Assembly (NCBI GenBank): GCA_016787045.1
Contig: JAEUVA010000038.1
Location: forward strand, 62,001-126,000
Length of the DNA stretch: 64,000 nucleotides
From: Chitinophagales bacterium
Lineage (GTDB): Bacteria > Bacteroidota > Bacteroidia > Chitinophagales > LD1
Reading direction: 5' to 3'
Under the pieces are notes generated by a model. It had not been told where the DNA came from. It made no database searches and was given only the letters and a program-made list of their open reading frames with translations. Below are positions 41,701 to 56,700 of the stretch, in pieces (position 1 is the first letter of the stretch; each line of letters opens with the position of its first letter). The translations under genes and the position numbers were made by a program.

Positions 41701-44700
41701 TTATTGATAATATCCCAAGCACCATTACCACCACCATTACCATTTAGCGTGATTCCACCGGTAGAGCCGTATCCTCCCACTTCACCATTCCTTAAATCCC
41801 AAACCACATTGCGGTCAATAGTTCCGCTGACAATCCGCGAACTTAAGCTGCGCACATAAATGCCATGATTGGCTGAATACGCGCTAGGGTCATTACCTAA
41901 TGCCACCCCTCCGTTTATGTATGGTCCGGCAATTGAGTTGCGCTGAATTAAGTTACCGCTGGTATTGGCGGTTGGCTCTATGCGTATGCCAAAACTATTG
42001 GCTAACCCTAAACCGGTAGCTTGTGGGCCATTAATACGGTTAGCAGTTATTGTTACGGGGCTTGCGGCCTGATGCACAATACACTGAACAGAACCACCCC
42101 AGTATGCACCACTTTGCCACATGTAGTAAAAGTCATTATGATCATACAGCGATGTAGTAGTAGATGTGCTTTGGTTCCAAATACCGTAGATGTAACCCGG
42201 TGCCGGACAGGTAGAGCAACCTCCACCAGCCACTCTGATTATTTTAGAGTTATCGGGCACTCCATTACTGCCTGTGCCCAAAACATTGTAACTCATACTG
42301 GCTATTGTAGCTCCTTGAATATGAATACCCACAAAGCCCACGTAATCGCAACCTAGTAAGTATATGTTACTGATGTTGTTGTTATCTATGGTAACTGACC
42401 CCGCATTTACGTTTATGCCTTTTATAGTCACCTCTGTACATGAAGTAGTGGTGTAACTATTTCCCCAATAAGTAACCGCACCGCCTGTACCGCACTGTGC
42501 AGAACTACCGCCAATCCAGTTGTTGGAAATAATGTTGTTGGTAGAAGAGCTGCCGGGTAAAAAGGCCAAAGCGGTTTGCACGTTTTGTCCGTTTATGCCG
42601 GTGTTGTAAATGCTGTTGCCAGTAATAGTCCAGTTGCTGCCAGCACCAGAGGGAACTAAAATACCATACGAGCGGGTGGCTGTGCCGCCATTCGAACCAA
42701 GGAAATTGTAAATCTCGTTGTTGCGAATAGTGATGTCGCTGCCCCCGTCTGAGCGAATGATGTTCATCGCCCAGTCCGGGCTACCTCCATGCAGTAAGTT
42801 GTTCTCAATTACCAAACCGTTGATGTTGTGCATGTGCACTACTCCTCCTGCTGTTTTGGTAGTATTGCCCACCACATCGCAGTTGCGCAACGTATCGGTA
42901 GTGGTGATTGTAGGAGAGCCCGAACCAAAACGGAATACACTATTTTCGCTACCACCTGATGAGGCATACGTGTTTTCAAATTTGAGGTAGCGACCACTGC
43001 CATTGAAGCTTCCATCAATAGTTACACGAGATGCGTATATGCCAAACAATCCCATTCCTAATAAACTACCGCTGAGTGTTTTAACCGAAGCGCTGGAAGG
43101 AACAATAGTAACCCGGTAACCACTACCACAGTATTCTGTCCAATTATTGAGTGATTGGTTGCCGTCTTCAGTGGTGTTTGAAATAATCTCTACCCGTAAG
43201 TCGCCACTTAACCCTCTATTGAAAATATCTAAAAACAATCCGCTGAACTGCGTGAGCGATGTATAGTTTCCACCTGTACCTACAGTTACCGTTCCGCTAA
43301 GTGGCGTTACAGCCGATACCGTAAATGTGGCCGGGTTGCCGTTGGTAGGCGATGGAGTTGCCATGGTGCTGCTGTGTATAGGTGTAGTAGCATTAAAGTT
43401 GCTGTAGAAAACATTGGTAGGGCTTTCGTTATCCTGCGCTACCACATAGTAGTGGTACGTTTGCCCGGCAGTAATACCTGTTAAATTTAATTGATAGGTG
43501 TAAGTATTGCCCACCTGCGAGCTTGGCGCAAGCGATGCATAAGTGCCGCTGCTCAATCTCCACCAAAGCATAGGTTGGTTGCCGCCTGTTGCTACACCCA
43601 AGCCCACATCGTTTATGGTAGCAGTAATACTTACTGTTTGGCTGCTGCCGCAAGCCGCAGTTAATGCTGGCACAGAGGACACTGTAATTACCGGAGTGTA
43701 AATATCATACCCTGTAGCGATAGCGTTGAACGATGCACTTTCATGCGCACCAATGGCCGGAGGGGTGGCGCGGGTTACCGTGCCATCAAAATCAGAAGTA
43801 ATGCCGCTGATAGTTTGCCCTGCACCGGCTGCGCAGTTAGCATTATTCAAGCGCAGATTTACGTTGGCTGCATCGCCTGTAGCGTTTACAAAATTGATTT
43901 GCGAAAGCGACCCGATACCCGAATTCAAATCTCCACCGGTATTAAAGCGCAGCGCTTGCATGGTAGTTAAATCAGTACCGTTGAAGTTGACAAATGTGCC
44001 ACCTGTGCCGCTGTAGTTGTAAATGTTGTAATTGTTGGTCAATCCACTCGCATTATTCAACCATGCTGCATAATGCTTACCGCCTGTAGTGCTGTTGGAG
44101 CGGGCGTTTACAAAAATATTGTTGCGCACATTGTCGGTAGATGATGTGGTTTTGCGGAATGCAAACGTATTCACAGTTCCGGTGCCCACTCCACTTCCAC
44201 CAATGTAAACGGTATTGAAATACACATTGGCATTACTGCTTGTTGACTTATCAATACCCGCTATAACAGGCGTATTGGTAAGTGCTGTGCCGGCTGCATT
44301 TATTCCTAACCGTACCATGTTGTTGCTAAACGTGCCCGTGCCCGATGCAATGTTGATGCCCTGCATTTGAGCCGTAGTAGCGGTAGAAACTAAAGACAAG
44401 CTGTGAATTTGGTTGGCATTAATGGTGTTAGTGCCTGTAGTAGATCCTGCATAGTGCAAACCAATCACCTGCACGGCTTGTGTAGGTGCCGATGAGGAAA
44501 TAGAATGAATAGTGTTGCCTGAAATGGTATGGCCTACCGAAGTAGAATTGAGCAAAATGCCAATAGCCGCAGCGCTGGCTCCTGTTGAGGTAATCAGCGC
44601 ATCGGTAGAAAGATTACGAATAGTATTGTTTTGAATATTGTAGCTGCCGTTAGCTGCTCCGTTTCCGGCTTGTATGCCCACTATGCTGGCATTTGTGCCG

Positions 44701-47700
44701 GTGTTAGCAGCCGATATGTTTGCAATGGTATTGCCACTAAGGGTGTATGTGGTGCTTCCCAGCGTGCTTTGAATACCAATCATGCTTCCATTGGTATTGT
44801 TGCTGATGCTGTTAGCCACCGTAGTGCTGCCAATGGTATTGTTAGAAACCGTAAGTGCCGTGGGTGCACTATTGGTAAATGCCATACCGCGGAAAGGAAT
44901 ACCCGTAGAGCCGGTGATGCTGATGCCCGCAATAATGTTATTTTGAATATTAAGCGCCCCGGCAGTGCCCAGTCCGGCATTGATACCCGCAAACTGCGAA
45001 CCCACACCGCTGCCATTAAACACAATAGATGGAGAGCCAACTGAAGCAGCCGCATCGCCAATAATGTTGGCGGTTACTGTGCCCACATTAGCAGAGCCGG
45101 AAGGAATACCAATACCTGCGCTTGCAGTAGAAGTAGTGGCGGTAGTAATGTTGATATTTTGAATGGTATTACCCTGCACTGAACTAACCGGTGAGTTTGT
45201 AGAAACGCTTAAACGTATGCCCACAAAATAACCGGAGCCGGTTTGTGTCCACGCTGTGCCAGCACAAAGTGGCGCACTGCCACCTATGTAGTTACCGGTA
45301 ATCACAAAGTTTTTGTTGCCGGTATGTTCTACAGAAATACCGTAATAGCCACCACTCGTAAAGTTGCGGCTTGCCGTTTGGTAAATGCTGTTGCCGGTTA
45401 TCGTCCACGAATCGGCACCAAGGGTAGAACCGCCCAAACGCACCGCACTTGAAGCCACCGTAGGTGCTGCACTGAAGAAATCATAGATGCTATTGTTGCT
45501 GATAGTAACATTGCTGTTTTCGATACCCGCAGTGTTAGTGCCACCACTGTAAATACCCACACTTGGGTTTAGCAGCGAAGCCGTAGCTCCGGCATTTTTT
45601 ACAAAACAGTTGTCAATGGTATTGTTTGAATTGCCCGATGTAGTGCCGGTGGAGAACAACACTACACCGTTACTATTTCCTACAGTTGCACCTTCAAAAA
45701 TAGTATAGCGGAAGGTGTTGTTTTGCGCATCGTTAATCAACGTGTAAGTTGAGTTGAAATTAGACGAAGCGGTAGCATCGCTGTTGCGGAACAACAAAAA
45801 TCTACCATTACCGGCTAAGTTGTTCGGGTCGCGTCCATCAATAATCACTCGGTCGGCACCATTGAAGCGGAACAAACCGCCAACAGCCGCAGAGGCACCA
45901 TTGTAAGTGCCATATACATTTCGTAGCGTACTGCCATCGGGTTGAATGGTGAGCATGTAAGGTGCAGCAAACGCATTCAATGCATGTGTGCCATCTTCAA
46001 TAGAAATGTCGGAAACTACATTGATGGTTAAGTTGCCCGTAACAGTTGCTAAGTTAACAGCTCGAAAAAAACCTGTGGCTGTGGTAAATGCCGGATAGTT
46101 TCCACCAGTACCTACAGTAATTGTCCCTTCGCAAGGCAACATTTCAAACTGGTTGATGGTGCCGCCTATAGGGAATGCCGCAGATGTTAAATCCACACCT
46201 GCAGGTGTAGCAGCAAAAGTACCGCTATTGATAGTTACGTTTGGCGTAATGACCAGTGCCCCTTCATCTTGTGCTACTACGAAGTATTGTACAACATCGC
46301 CTGCGTTTACTCCGCCAAGTACAGTAAAATTAAAGGAGAAATTAAATGGCGAAGCTGCATTGCTCGCTTCTACATATTGCCAACCGGCCAACGTATTTGC
46401 AGTGGTAGATTTTTTGAAATACAAGCGCGGCTTGGTACCTGCGGTTACATTGACTGATGAGTTATCGGTAATAGTAGCCGATAGCGAGACTGACGTTGCT
46501 GTATTGCATACATTGCTGATGGTGGTATATGCTATATTAGGCGGTGTGGCATCTAAACCTATAAACAACCCGGCATCTGCACCAATGTCAGTTGGTGTGT
46601 TGGCAGAGCGGTCATCGCCATCAAAATCAAAAGCCACACTGCCAATAGGCGTTCCAGCGCTCTCAATAAGCGTAGGGTTTAGTACATCTATGTGTAAATC
46701 TACAGCAGCAGTACCACCTGTAGCATTTACAAAACCCGGGGCACCATTTATGCTATTTGCATCTAATGTGGTGCCTGTTTTCCAAGCGTTAAACGATGCG
46801 TAATCGGTAGTATTGTTTGCCCCTAATACTGCTCCTGTTCCATTGGCCAGCAAATCATTGTAGTTACACGTTAATCCGGTGGTGGCGCCAATTCTGATGG
46901 CATAGTGCTTGCCGGAACCACTGCCATTGCTGCGGGCGTTCCAAAAAATATTGTTTTGAATGGCGCGTGTGCCACTACTCACTGCACTGTAAAATGCATA
47001 CGTGTTGGTAGCTCCGGTTACGCTGCTTCCGCCCACATACACACTGTTGTGGTAGTAGTTGTTGGTGCCTGCATTATCATAAATACCATAATGAATATTG
47101 GGTGTTGCTATGCTGGTGCCTGTGGTAGTGTGGCCTAACCGAATCATGTTGTTTGAAACTCTGGCACTTCCCGCATTTATATAAATTCCGGAAACTTGCG
47201 CTGTGGCACTACCAGAATTTGTGTAAATGCTATGTATAAAATTACCATCTATCACATTGGTGCCACCGGCAGCAGGATTGTAGTAAATACCTGTAACAAT
47301 AGCAGCATTTGATGAAGACGTATTTACTAATGAGTGTATAATGTTATTTGAAATGGTGTGCCCGTTTGCCAAGCTGGCATTCACCAAAATACCTACCATA
47401 CCAGCCGATGCTCCGGTTAACTCATTGTTTGCATTGCTGGTTAAGTTTCTGATTGTATTTCCGGTTATGGTGTTGGCAGCAAAGGAGCTATGTATGCCTA
47501 CTACTTGAGACGCTCCTGTTACCGGCCTGTTGTTATTCATATTGGCTATGGTGTTTCCACTTATCGTTACCGGATTGGCACCGGTGGTCATATTTATGCC
47601 AATTACATCTTGCGCAGTGGCACTGTTGGAGCCGGTATTAATGTTTATACTGTTTGCTGTAGTTAAGCTGCCAATAAGGTTATTAGATATGGTTCGGGTA

Positions 47701-50700
47701 CTTGCACTACCCCCTTGCCCGTAGCGAATGCCATTGAATGAAACTGAGAAAGAACCTGTAGATGTAATTGTAAACGACCCCACAGTATTGTTATTGATGT
47801 TAGCGGTGCCCGAACTGGTTTGATGACCAATACCCACAACCACAGCACCTGTACTGGTAGTGTTAGTGATAATGATGGACCCAGTACCTGTGCCGTTACC
47901 CACCGTATTGCCCTCTATGGTAGCAGAGCCGTTTGAAGCAGATATAATACCTATAAATGTGTTGGTAGGGAAAGCGGAAGTTCTGGAAGTAGATATATTA
48001 AAATTAGCTACTGTATTGTTCTGAATAGTGCTTGAGCCGGAAGTTTGTGCATTAACAAAAATGCCAATAAACCCTACTTGATTGGTACCGGTTATCGTCC
48101 AAGCAGTTCCTCCGGCATTAGTTGCCGTGCCCCCTATATAGTTATTTTCAACTATAAAATTATTGCCGTTTGTGCTGTTGTCTATCTGTATTCCGTAATG
48201 AATAACTGTGCCGCCACCTGCTCTTGTGCCGGTTTGATACAAACTATTGCCGGCTATAGTCCAATCGGCATTGCCTGATGTAATGGATATCCCATTAGAA
48301 GAAACCGCTGCTGCCCCCCAAAAATTAAATATCTCGTTGTTTGTAATAGACACATTGTTTGTAATGGCTCCAGCAATGCTGGTAGCATAAATGCCGTTGA
48401 GCGGCAAGCCGGCTGCATCGCTTCTGTCGCGAATCTGGCAGCGGTCTATAATAATGTTGTCGTTGCCGGTGGTTATACCATCGCTGAAACGAATAACCCC
48501 GTTAGTAGATCCGAGCGTAGCACCTTCAATTATTGCGTATCTGATGGTGTTATTAGTAGCATCGTTTAAAAAATTAAATGTAGAGTTAAAGGCAACTGCG
48601 GTAGCGCTGCTATTTCTAAACAACAAGTGTCTGCCGCCTGCGGCTAAATCTGCGGGGTTACGCCCATCCACCACAAATCTGTCGGCTCCATTTATTCTAA
48701 ACAATCCGGCTGTGGCTGCATTTGCACCGGCATAGGTTCCGCTAATTGTCCTGAGCGTTCCTGCATCGGGGGTTAAGGTAACTTGGTATCCGCCTGCACC
48801 GCTTTCGTTCCATTGATTTAGTGCATGTGTTCCCGACTCTACTGTTAAGTCACTTATTACAGTAGCCGTTACTGAGCTACTAAGGGTAGCGGCATTCAAT
48901 GCCTGGAACAAACCTCCATCGTTGGTCAACGATGGGTATGCCCCACCTGTACCCACAGTTACGGTGCCCGCGCAAGGTAATACGGCAAATGAGTTGATAG
49001 TGCCTCCGATGGGGAATGCCGCTGAGGTAAGCGCCACACTAACGGGCGTTGCAGCAAAACTTCCACTATTAATAGCTACGTTGGGGGTATATACCAACGC
49101 ACCTTGATCTTGCGCCACTATAAAGTATTGTATCAGCTCTCCGGCAGATACACCGCCTAAAGCGGTGAAGTCTATTGTAAAATCAAACGGAGAGGTTGTG
49201 CCATTGGCTTCTGCATATTGCCAACCGCTTAAATCATTGGCTGCGGTTGATTTCTTAAAGTACACTCTGGGCTTAGTGCCGGTAGTTATGTTAACGTTAG
49301 AAAGGGCATCGGTTATGGTTACTCCGGTTAAGGTATGTGAGCTTGCTGTGTTACACACCCCCGATAAATTGGTGTAGGTGATGATGGGTGCTACAATATC
49401 TATGGGTAGGAAATTGCCCGCATCAGCACCAATGTCTGTTGGCGTAAGTCCGGATCGAACATCGCCATCATAATCTGATACTACTCCTACATTTGTGCCG
49501 TTTGCCTCTACTGGCGTGGCTGCAAGTGGGTTAATGTGCAAATCTATAACGCTTGTGTTGCCTGTGGCATTTACAAACTCCGGATTGCCGTATAGCGAAG
49601 CGGCATCTTTGCTTGTACCTGTTTTCCAAGCCGTTAATGTGGTATAAGGTGTAGCTCCCATCAAACCTAATGAGCCACCCGTGCCGGTGGTATGGTACAC
49701 GTTAAAATCGCTGGTAAGGGTGGTAGTCATTGCCGCTGTAAACCCTACTGCGTAATGCACTCCGGTTCCTGCACCGTTGCTTCGGTTATTAATAAAGATG
49801 TTGTTTCTCAAATCCGTGGCGGTAGTTACGGTGGCGTTGTTACGTTGGTACGCAAACGTGGGTAGTGCGCCACCAACACCGGTACCGCCAACATAAACGC
49901 TGTTGTGGTAGATGTTGTGGATATTGTTTGCTGTCTGCTGAATTCCATACAGGTTGTGTGTTTGCGCAATGCTTGCGCCAGAAGCATCTATGCCCAAGCG
50001 TATCATGTTGTTACGTACGTTGGTAGTGGTGCCACCGGCTAACTGAATACCAACTACGGAGGCAGTTGCTCCTGAGGATGGCGATAGCGAATGCACAAAG
50101 TTATCTTCAACGGTATTTGCAGCATTGGTGCCACCGCTGTAGTGTATGCCGGTGGTCCATGCCGATAAACCGCTTCCGGCATTGCTTAGCGCATAAACCT
50201 TGTTTCTGGATAATGTTAACACTCCTGTATTTGCAGTTACTAAAGCAATACCCAATACTGCGGGTGTAGATGTGGTGCCCACATTTGTAGATGCCGTTAA
50301 AGACAAATTACGGATAGTATTGTCTTCAATATAGAACTGCGATCCGCTTGTGGCAGATATCCCCAACACGCGGGTAGCCGCCCCGGCATTAAAATTAGTG
50401 AGGTTATGCAAATTGTTAAAACAGATACTATCTACATAGCCCGCAGCTCCAACAATGTTAATGCCCCCCAAAACCGAAGCGTTGCCCGTAGAGGTACCTG
50501 TAATTTGTAAGCTGTTGGCCGTGGTAGCACTACCAATATTATTGTTCTTAATGGCCACATTTCCGGTAGTTACATTTACTGCATAAAAAGTTTGCCCATT
50601 ATTTGTTCCTGTTCCTGTAACCGTCATCGCACCTATCGTGTTGCTCACTATCTTTACAGTCGCGGTTCCTTCGTACCGAATTGCGTTAGTTACTCCAAGT

Positions 50701-53700
50701 GCATTTGTATTAACCGTAACGGTAATGGCACCGGTACCGGTAGCCGCACCAATGGTGTTGCCGGCAATGTACGATGCGCCAGCTAACTGATAAATAGCGG
50801 TAAATGGCCCTATACCGGAGGTAGCTGCTGAGACGGTGGTAAAAGCCAAATTGGTAATCGTGTTATTCTCTACAATAGTTGGTGTGGCTGTTACAGCGCT
50901 GGTGTTCAAATAAATCGGGGCAAACTGGTTTCCAACCGCTGCGGTATAGGTCATCACGCCACTTCCATCTGCTGCGCTACCTCCAATGTAATTTCCGCGT
51001 ATTACTGTATTTGCATTAGCTGTATTATTTACAAAAATCACATAGTGAAATGTGCTGGCACTGGTGGTGGTTCTTGTTGCTTCTTGATAGAATCGGTTGT
51101 TTTCAATCGTCCAGGCACTGGTATTTGCAGCAAGTGCAATTCCGTTACTACCACCGGCAGCATTAAAAAAGTTGTAGATGTTGTTATTCCGGATGGTGTT
51201 GTTAATGTTCAACTTTGCTGCTGTGCCCGCAGAGTAAATACCATTGGTGGGCAGTGCAGCAGCATTTTGATGAATGTCGCAATATTCAATGATGTTGCTG
51301 CTATTACCCAGTGATCCGGTAGCTGTGGACGTTCCAAACAACACTACGCCCTTTGCAGTAGCAGTGGAGGATCCCCGCAGATAGCAATATCGTATGGTAT
51401 TATTTGTTGCTTCGTTTAAAAACGAAAAAGTAGCTGCGGCAGTGGTAGCCGATGTGTTAGCAAAAACCAAGTATTGCCCACTTCCGCCAGAGCGTCCATC
51501 AATAGTTACTCTGTCTGCTCCATCCATACGATACAGCTCTCCATTAAAAGTACCGCTTATTGTTCTTGTAGTAGCCGCACTTGGACGGATAGTTAGTGTG
51601 TATCCACTTCCCGCAATTTCTGTCCACTGGTTAAGTGGATGTAAACCAGATTCCACTGTAAGGTCTGTAGTAATCTCTGCAATCACGTTGCCACTTAAAG
51701 CACCTGAGTTAATTGTTTGAAACAATCCACCGGCATTCGTCAATGAAGTAAAGTCACCTCCGGTGCCAACAGTGTAAGTGCCGCTCAGTACATTGATGTA
51801 GTAATTATTGATGGTGCCCCCAATCGGGAAAGCTGCGGCAGTTAACTGAATGTTGCTTGGTGCTGCAGCAAATGTACCAGAGTTGATAGCCACATTTGAC
51901 GAGGCATCTTGCGCTACTACAAAATATTGAATGGTATTGCCGGCACTAACTCCGGTACCACCAAACAGCAAACTATAATTGGGCGCTAATGCAAATGGAG
52001 AACTGCCTGTAGTAGATTCTACAAACTTCCAGCCAGCTGTGCTGCTGGTATTATCGTTAAACTCATTAGCATCGGTACTGCGCTTAAAATAAATGCGCGG
52101 AGCGTTACCTGCGCTTACATCTACCGCATTAGCATCAGTAATAGTTGCTGAAAGTGTGGGGGCAACAAAACTTGTTTGCGTGGGAATAAGTGTGTAGGTA
52201 ATCAATGGAGGCGTAGCATCAGTAGCAATAAACTCTCCTTCATCTGCACCAATATCCGGAGCGGTACCCGTACCAGCATATCCGCCACTGCCTTGTCGTA
52301 TGTCTCCATCATAGTCATTATCAAACCCCGAAATAAATACCCCTCCACTCTCTGCTTGTGTTGGTGTGGCTGGGTTAATGTGCAAGTCCACTATATCTGC
52401 ATTGCCTGTGGCATCTATGAATCCGGCTGCTCCGGATATAGAATTATTGTCATCGGGCGTTACAGCAGTTTGCCATGCTACTATATTATCATAAGCAGTA
52501 GTCGCAATCATCCCTATAGCTCCACCGGTACCCGGTGCATGGTAAAGGTTATGGTTGCTGGTCAGGTTTGCTGCGCTGTGTGCAGCGGATAAACCAAGCG
52601 CTACATGCCTGCCGGTACCGGTGTTGTTGCTACGAGCATTGATAAAAATATTGTTGAGCAAACTCAAAGCCGTGCTGTTTGCTGAGCGGTAAAATGCGTA
52701 TGTGTTGTTTGCTCCCGCACCTACTCCTACTCCTCCTAAATACACACTGTTGTAATAAAACAGGTTACCTGCAGTGGCTGAGCCATAATCAATGCCTCTG
52801 ATGTTGTGATTTGTGGTGGTTGCATTTCCGGCAGAGTCTACACCTAACCGCACCATATTATTGGCTATGGTAGATACTCCGGTATTTATTTGAATGCCAT
52901 AAACTGTGGTAGCGGCAGTTGTACTGCTGGTAGCCATTGATAAACTGTGTACAAAATTTCGGGTAACTGCGTTTGTGCCGGTAGTTGCGCCATCGTAGTA
53001 AAGGCCTACCACATTGGTGGCAGCAGTAGGATGTGCGTTTGTTAAGCTATACACCTTATTGTTTTCAATAATGTGGCCGGCTGTGGTACTCAACTGAACA
53101 ATACCGGCTGTAACGGCCAATGCGCCTGTACCGGTGTTGCCGGTAGAGGAGTTTAAGTCATAAATGGTGTTGCTGCTAATAACTCTGGGGCCAGCTGTGG
53201 TAGTACCGGTGATGTAAATACCACGCACAAAACCACCTGCGGTGGTACCGGTGTAGCCGGCATTTACTTTGGCAATGGTGTTGCCCTCAATGCTTACTGT
53301 GGGGCTGCCGGTGGTTACCGCTGTGTGTATGCCTGTAAAACCCACAATTCCTGTGGCATTGCTGAGCACAAATCCACCAATTGTGTTGTTGCTGATGGTA
53401 TCAATTCCAGATGTAAGAAAAATTCCGTAGGTAGCGCTTGCCGTAGCCAGATTAGAATTTATGGTAATAAGACTTGTACCGGTTAATGAGCCAACCGTGT
53501 TGCCTTTGATCTCGTTATTTCCATTCAGGTCATATATGCCTACAAATGCCAATGTATTGGCTGTGGTTCCATGAGCCATTGTAATGTTTCGGATTACATT
53601 ACCTTCTACCAAATTGTTTCCTGCAGCAAGAGTAGAAAGATGTATTCCCACAAAACTATGGTTCACATTGCCTCCAATGCTCATGGCAGAACCACCCGCG

Positions 53701-56700
53701 TTGGTTGTGCTGCCTCCTATATAATTTCCGGAAATGATAAAGTTGGTGCTTAGTGCGTTGCCATTAAGCACATAGATGCCATAACGCGCCACGGCTCCTG
53801 TGCCGGTGCGGGGTGCAGTTTGATAAAAATGGTTATTGCTTATTGTCCATTCTACGTTATTTACACCTATCCATACTCCAGCACCGGTTGTACCCGCCAC
53901 GAAATTGTTGTAGATGTTATTGTTGGTTATGGTATTATTAGCATTGTTGATGCCGGCTGTGCCGATAGAAAAAATGCCGTTGGCGGGAGTGGTTCCAGTA
54001 GCTGTATTTTCGTGTATGCTGCAATAACTAATAGTGTTGTTACTATTCCCCAAACTCAGACCTGTTGCCGTTGAGAATACAATTGTTCCGCTAGAGGCAG
54101 TAATGTTTTGGCCTTCAATATTCAAATATGTGAGGGTATTGCTGGTGGCATCATTAATAAACTGAAAAGTAGGGCCTACGGTAGTTGCTGTACGCGTATT
54201 TCTAAACGTCCAAGCCATAGCACCTGCGCCACCTATTCTTCCATCAATAGTTAACCGGTCTATGCCATTAAAATTAATCAAGGGGTTTGTAGTACCGGGG
54301 TCGCCCGCTGTAACTAAACTTGGACTGCCGGCAGTTGGCCGTATGGTTACAAAATAAGGGCCGCTTCCATCTTCCGTAAAAGCTGTAAAGTTTACAGGGT
54401 AAACCGGCTCACCACTATACGTAGTGGGCAATTCAAAAATTACATTGCCAGATACAATTTGTGTGCGAAGCAAATCAGCAATTGTGGTGAGGTTAATTGC
54501 AGAAACGGTGCCCGACAAAACAGCACTGGTACCCACGGTGTAATATGCGTTAGGATTAGCAGTGCTGATGGTGTTGGTTAACACCGAAGTAACCCCGGTG
54601 CTAATATTAACACCGCCTTGATTGGCATAAGCACCCGCTACCGATGTGGCGTAGCCCACTCTTGAATCTGCCACTAATCCTCCTTTTGTGGCTCGTACAG
54701 TATAAGGCATATCGGTTGTACCGGCTGTGCGTTCCACTCGCCAGTAGTAAGGGTTGATTGCCGCAAGTCCCAAACCTGCACTGCCGCCAGTTGCTGCGTC
54801 TACATATTGAACCCGAATTTGCACACCAGAGGCAACTGCCGAGGTATTTAAGTCAAAAGGTGCATATACCGCTCCTTCACCCACCGGAAAATCATACGTT
54901 TTGTTGGAGTTAATGGCACGGATAAGCGGCCCGTTTACAAAAGATGTGTCTGCTCCGCCTACCACTGCCGGTGTGGAGGTGTTTAACAGCGTTAACACAT
55001 TAGCGGTGGTGGTATTTAACAACCCATTGGTTAGTGTAATTTGCCAACTGAGACTTCGAGGCGCGTGAAGCGTAACTCCATTGGCGTTGTTAATCACTAG
55101 TGCTGCCGGGCCGCTTGCTGCCGGAAACTCATTGCTTGTAGTGGTTTGTGCAGCCACTCCTTCGTAGGTTAAAGTAGAAGATGCTCCGGAGTATGTAATG
55201 GCGTTAGCCAAACTACCGCTTCGTAACCTTAGGTTTAAGTTTCCGCTAAACGCAGTGGTTGCAAATGTAATTTGGTCGGTGTTGTTTTGAAGGTTAACCT
55301 GCACATACCCTCCTAGGGTGGCCGGCAATCCATTACCGGTTGATTGCCCATTGGTACCCGTGTACACGTAATTTCCGTTTACGCCATAAGTTCTACCCCC
55401 AGTAACTTGTATGTTGCCGGATAGTGTAGTACCTGTAGTAATACCTAATTGATCTCCTAAAATTAACGTGGCCGTGTTGGTACTTACGTTTGTAAACCCG
55501 CCCGAACCGGTGATAATGTTGGTGCCGCAATTAAGTGTACCGCTATTAGAAATCAACCCACCGGATGTGGCCGCACTGGCTAAGGTTCCACTGCCAAGTA
55601 TGAGCGCAGAAAATGAATTAACTGTAAAAGTTCTGCTTGCGGAGGTAGTTAGGTTTGTATTTAAGGTTAACTCGCAAGGTGATACAACTGCGTAGTTAAT
55701 GTATGTATTAGTAACCGTACCCAAAGCGCTATAGGTTTTGCTGCCTGCTTGTGTAAAGTTTAATGTTGAAACTGTTGTGCTGGTTTGTGTAAACGTACCT
55801 GCCGTTTGATTGAAGTTGCCCCCCACATTTATTGCACATGCTATGGCTGCGGTATTGAGGTTAAATGTGCCTCCTGTTTGGGTGTAGCCCCCCAAAAAAT
55901 TTAAAGTTACCCCGGCTGTTGCTGCTGTGTTAGCATTGACTACCCCCCCCGATTGATTATATACTCCATTGACCGTGGCAATTACCTGCCCGGTATTTGT
56001 TTTAAAGCTTAGTGAACCGGTGCCAGAGCCGGTGCTTTGCACATTTAGGTTTCCCTTTACTGTAAAACCCATTGGGGTAGCAGCCGTAGAGTACAAACTT
56101 ACTACAACATTACCCTGCGAGGTGCAGTTGTAGGTAAAGTGGCCAAAACTTTGACCGTTAACAATGCCAATGGTGGCTGCACTGGTGATACCTGTAATGT
56201 TTACGTTAGATGTAGTATCCCATGCAGCCGTTGGAATGGTCAAAGCACCTGTACTTAAGTAGTTGTAGTTTGACCCTGCAGCAAATGCGAAAGTAGCTGC
56301 TGAGCCGGTAATGGTACCGCTAAAATGGTTTACTACACCTGTGGCTGAAACTGTAAAAAGATTTGTGCCTACTCCAGTAGTAGTAAAAGTTCCTGTTCGT
56401 ACATTCAATGTACCAGATATATCTGCCCGCTGGCTGGCAGTGGTGGTCATGGTAATAGTGAGGGTGTTGGTGGCCGAGTAATCTAAAGTTGACCCTTCGC
56501 GAATCATCAAGTTATCTGTTAGCGTGGGGCCATTAATGGTCAAGGTAGTAGTACCGGATGATTGTAAAGTAACCGTTGTACTGTCTGAAATCAATAACTG
56601 GCGAATGGTTTGTGTGGGAACAGCCGTTACAAGATAGGTTCCGCCATCATCGAACTTAATTATATCTGTAGCAGCAGGAGTTGTGCGCGTAGGGCTCCAG

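Noticed and set aside
41026..54520. Regularly spaced similar sequences that might suggest a CRISPR array or tandem satellite
   Set aside because: The similarity is at protein level (beta-helix rungs and roughly 2.8-kb units). Spacing varies and no identical 25-40 bp repeats with unique spacers are present.
39582..55695. Many reading frames of 60-216 codons on the plus strand opposite the giant gene
   Set aside because: They are overlaps created by the Thr/Gly/Asn-rich repeated coding sequence on the minus strand. They lack family motifs, have no promoter-like sites and recur at equivalent positions in each megarepeat.
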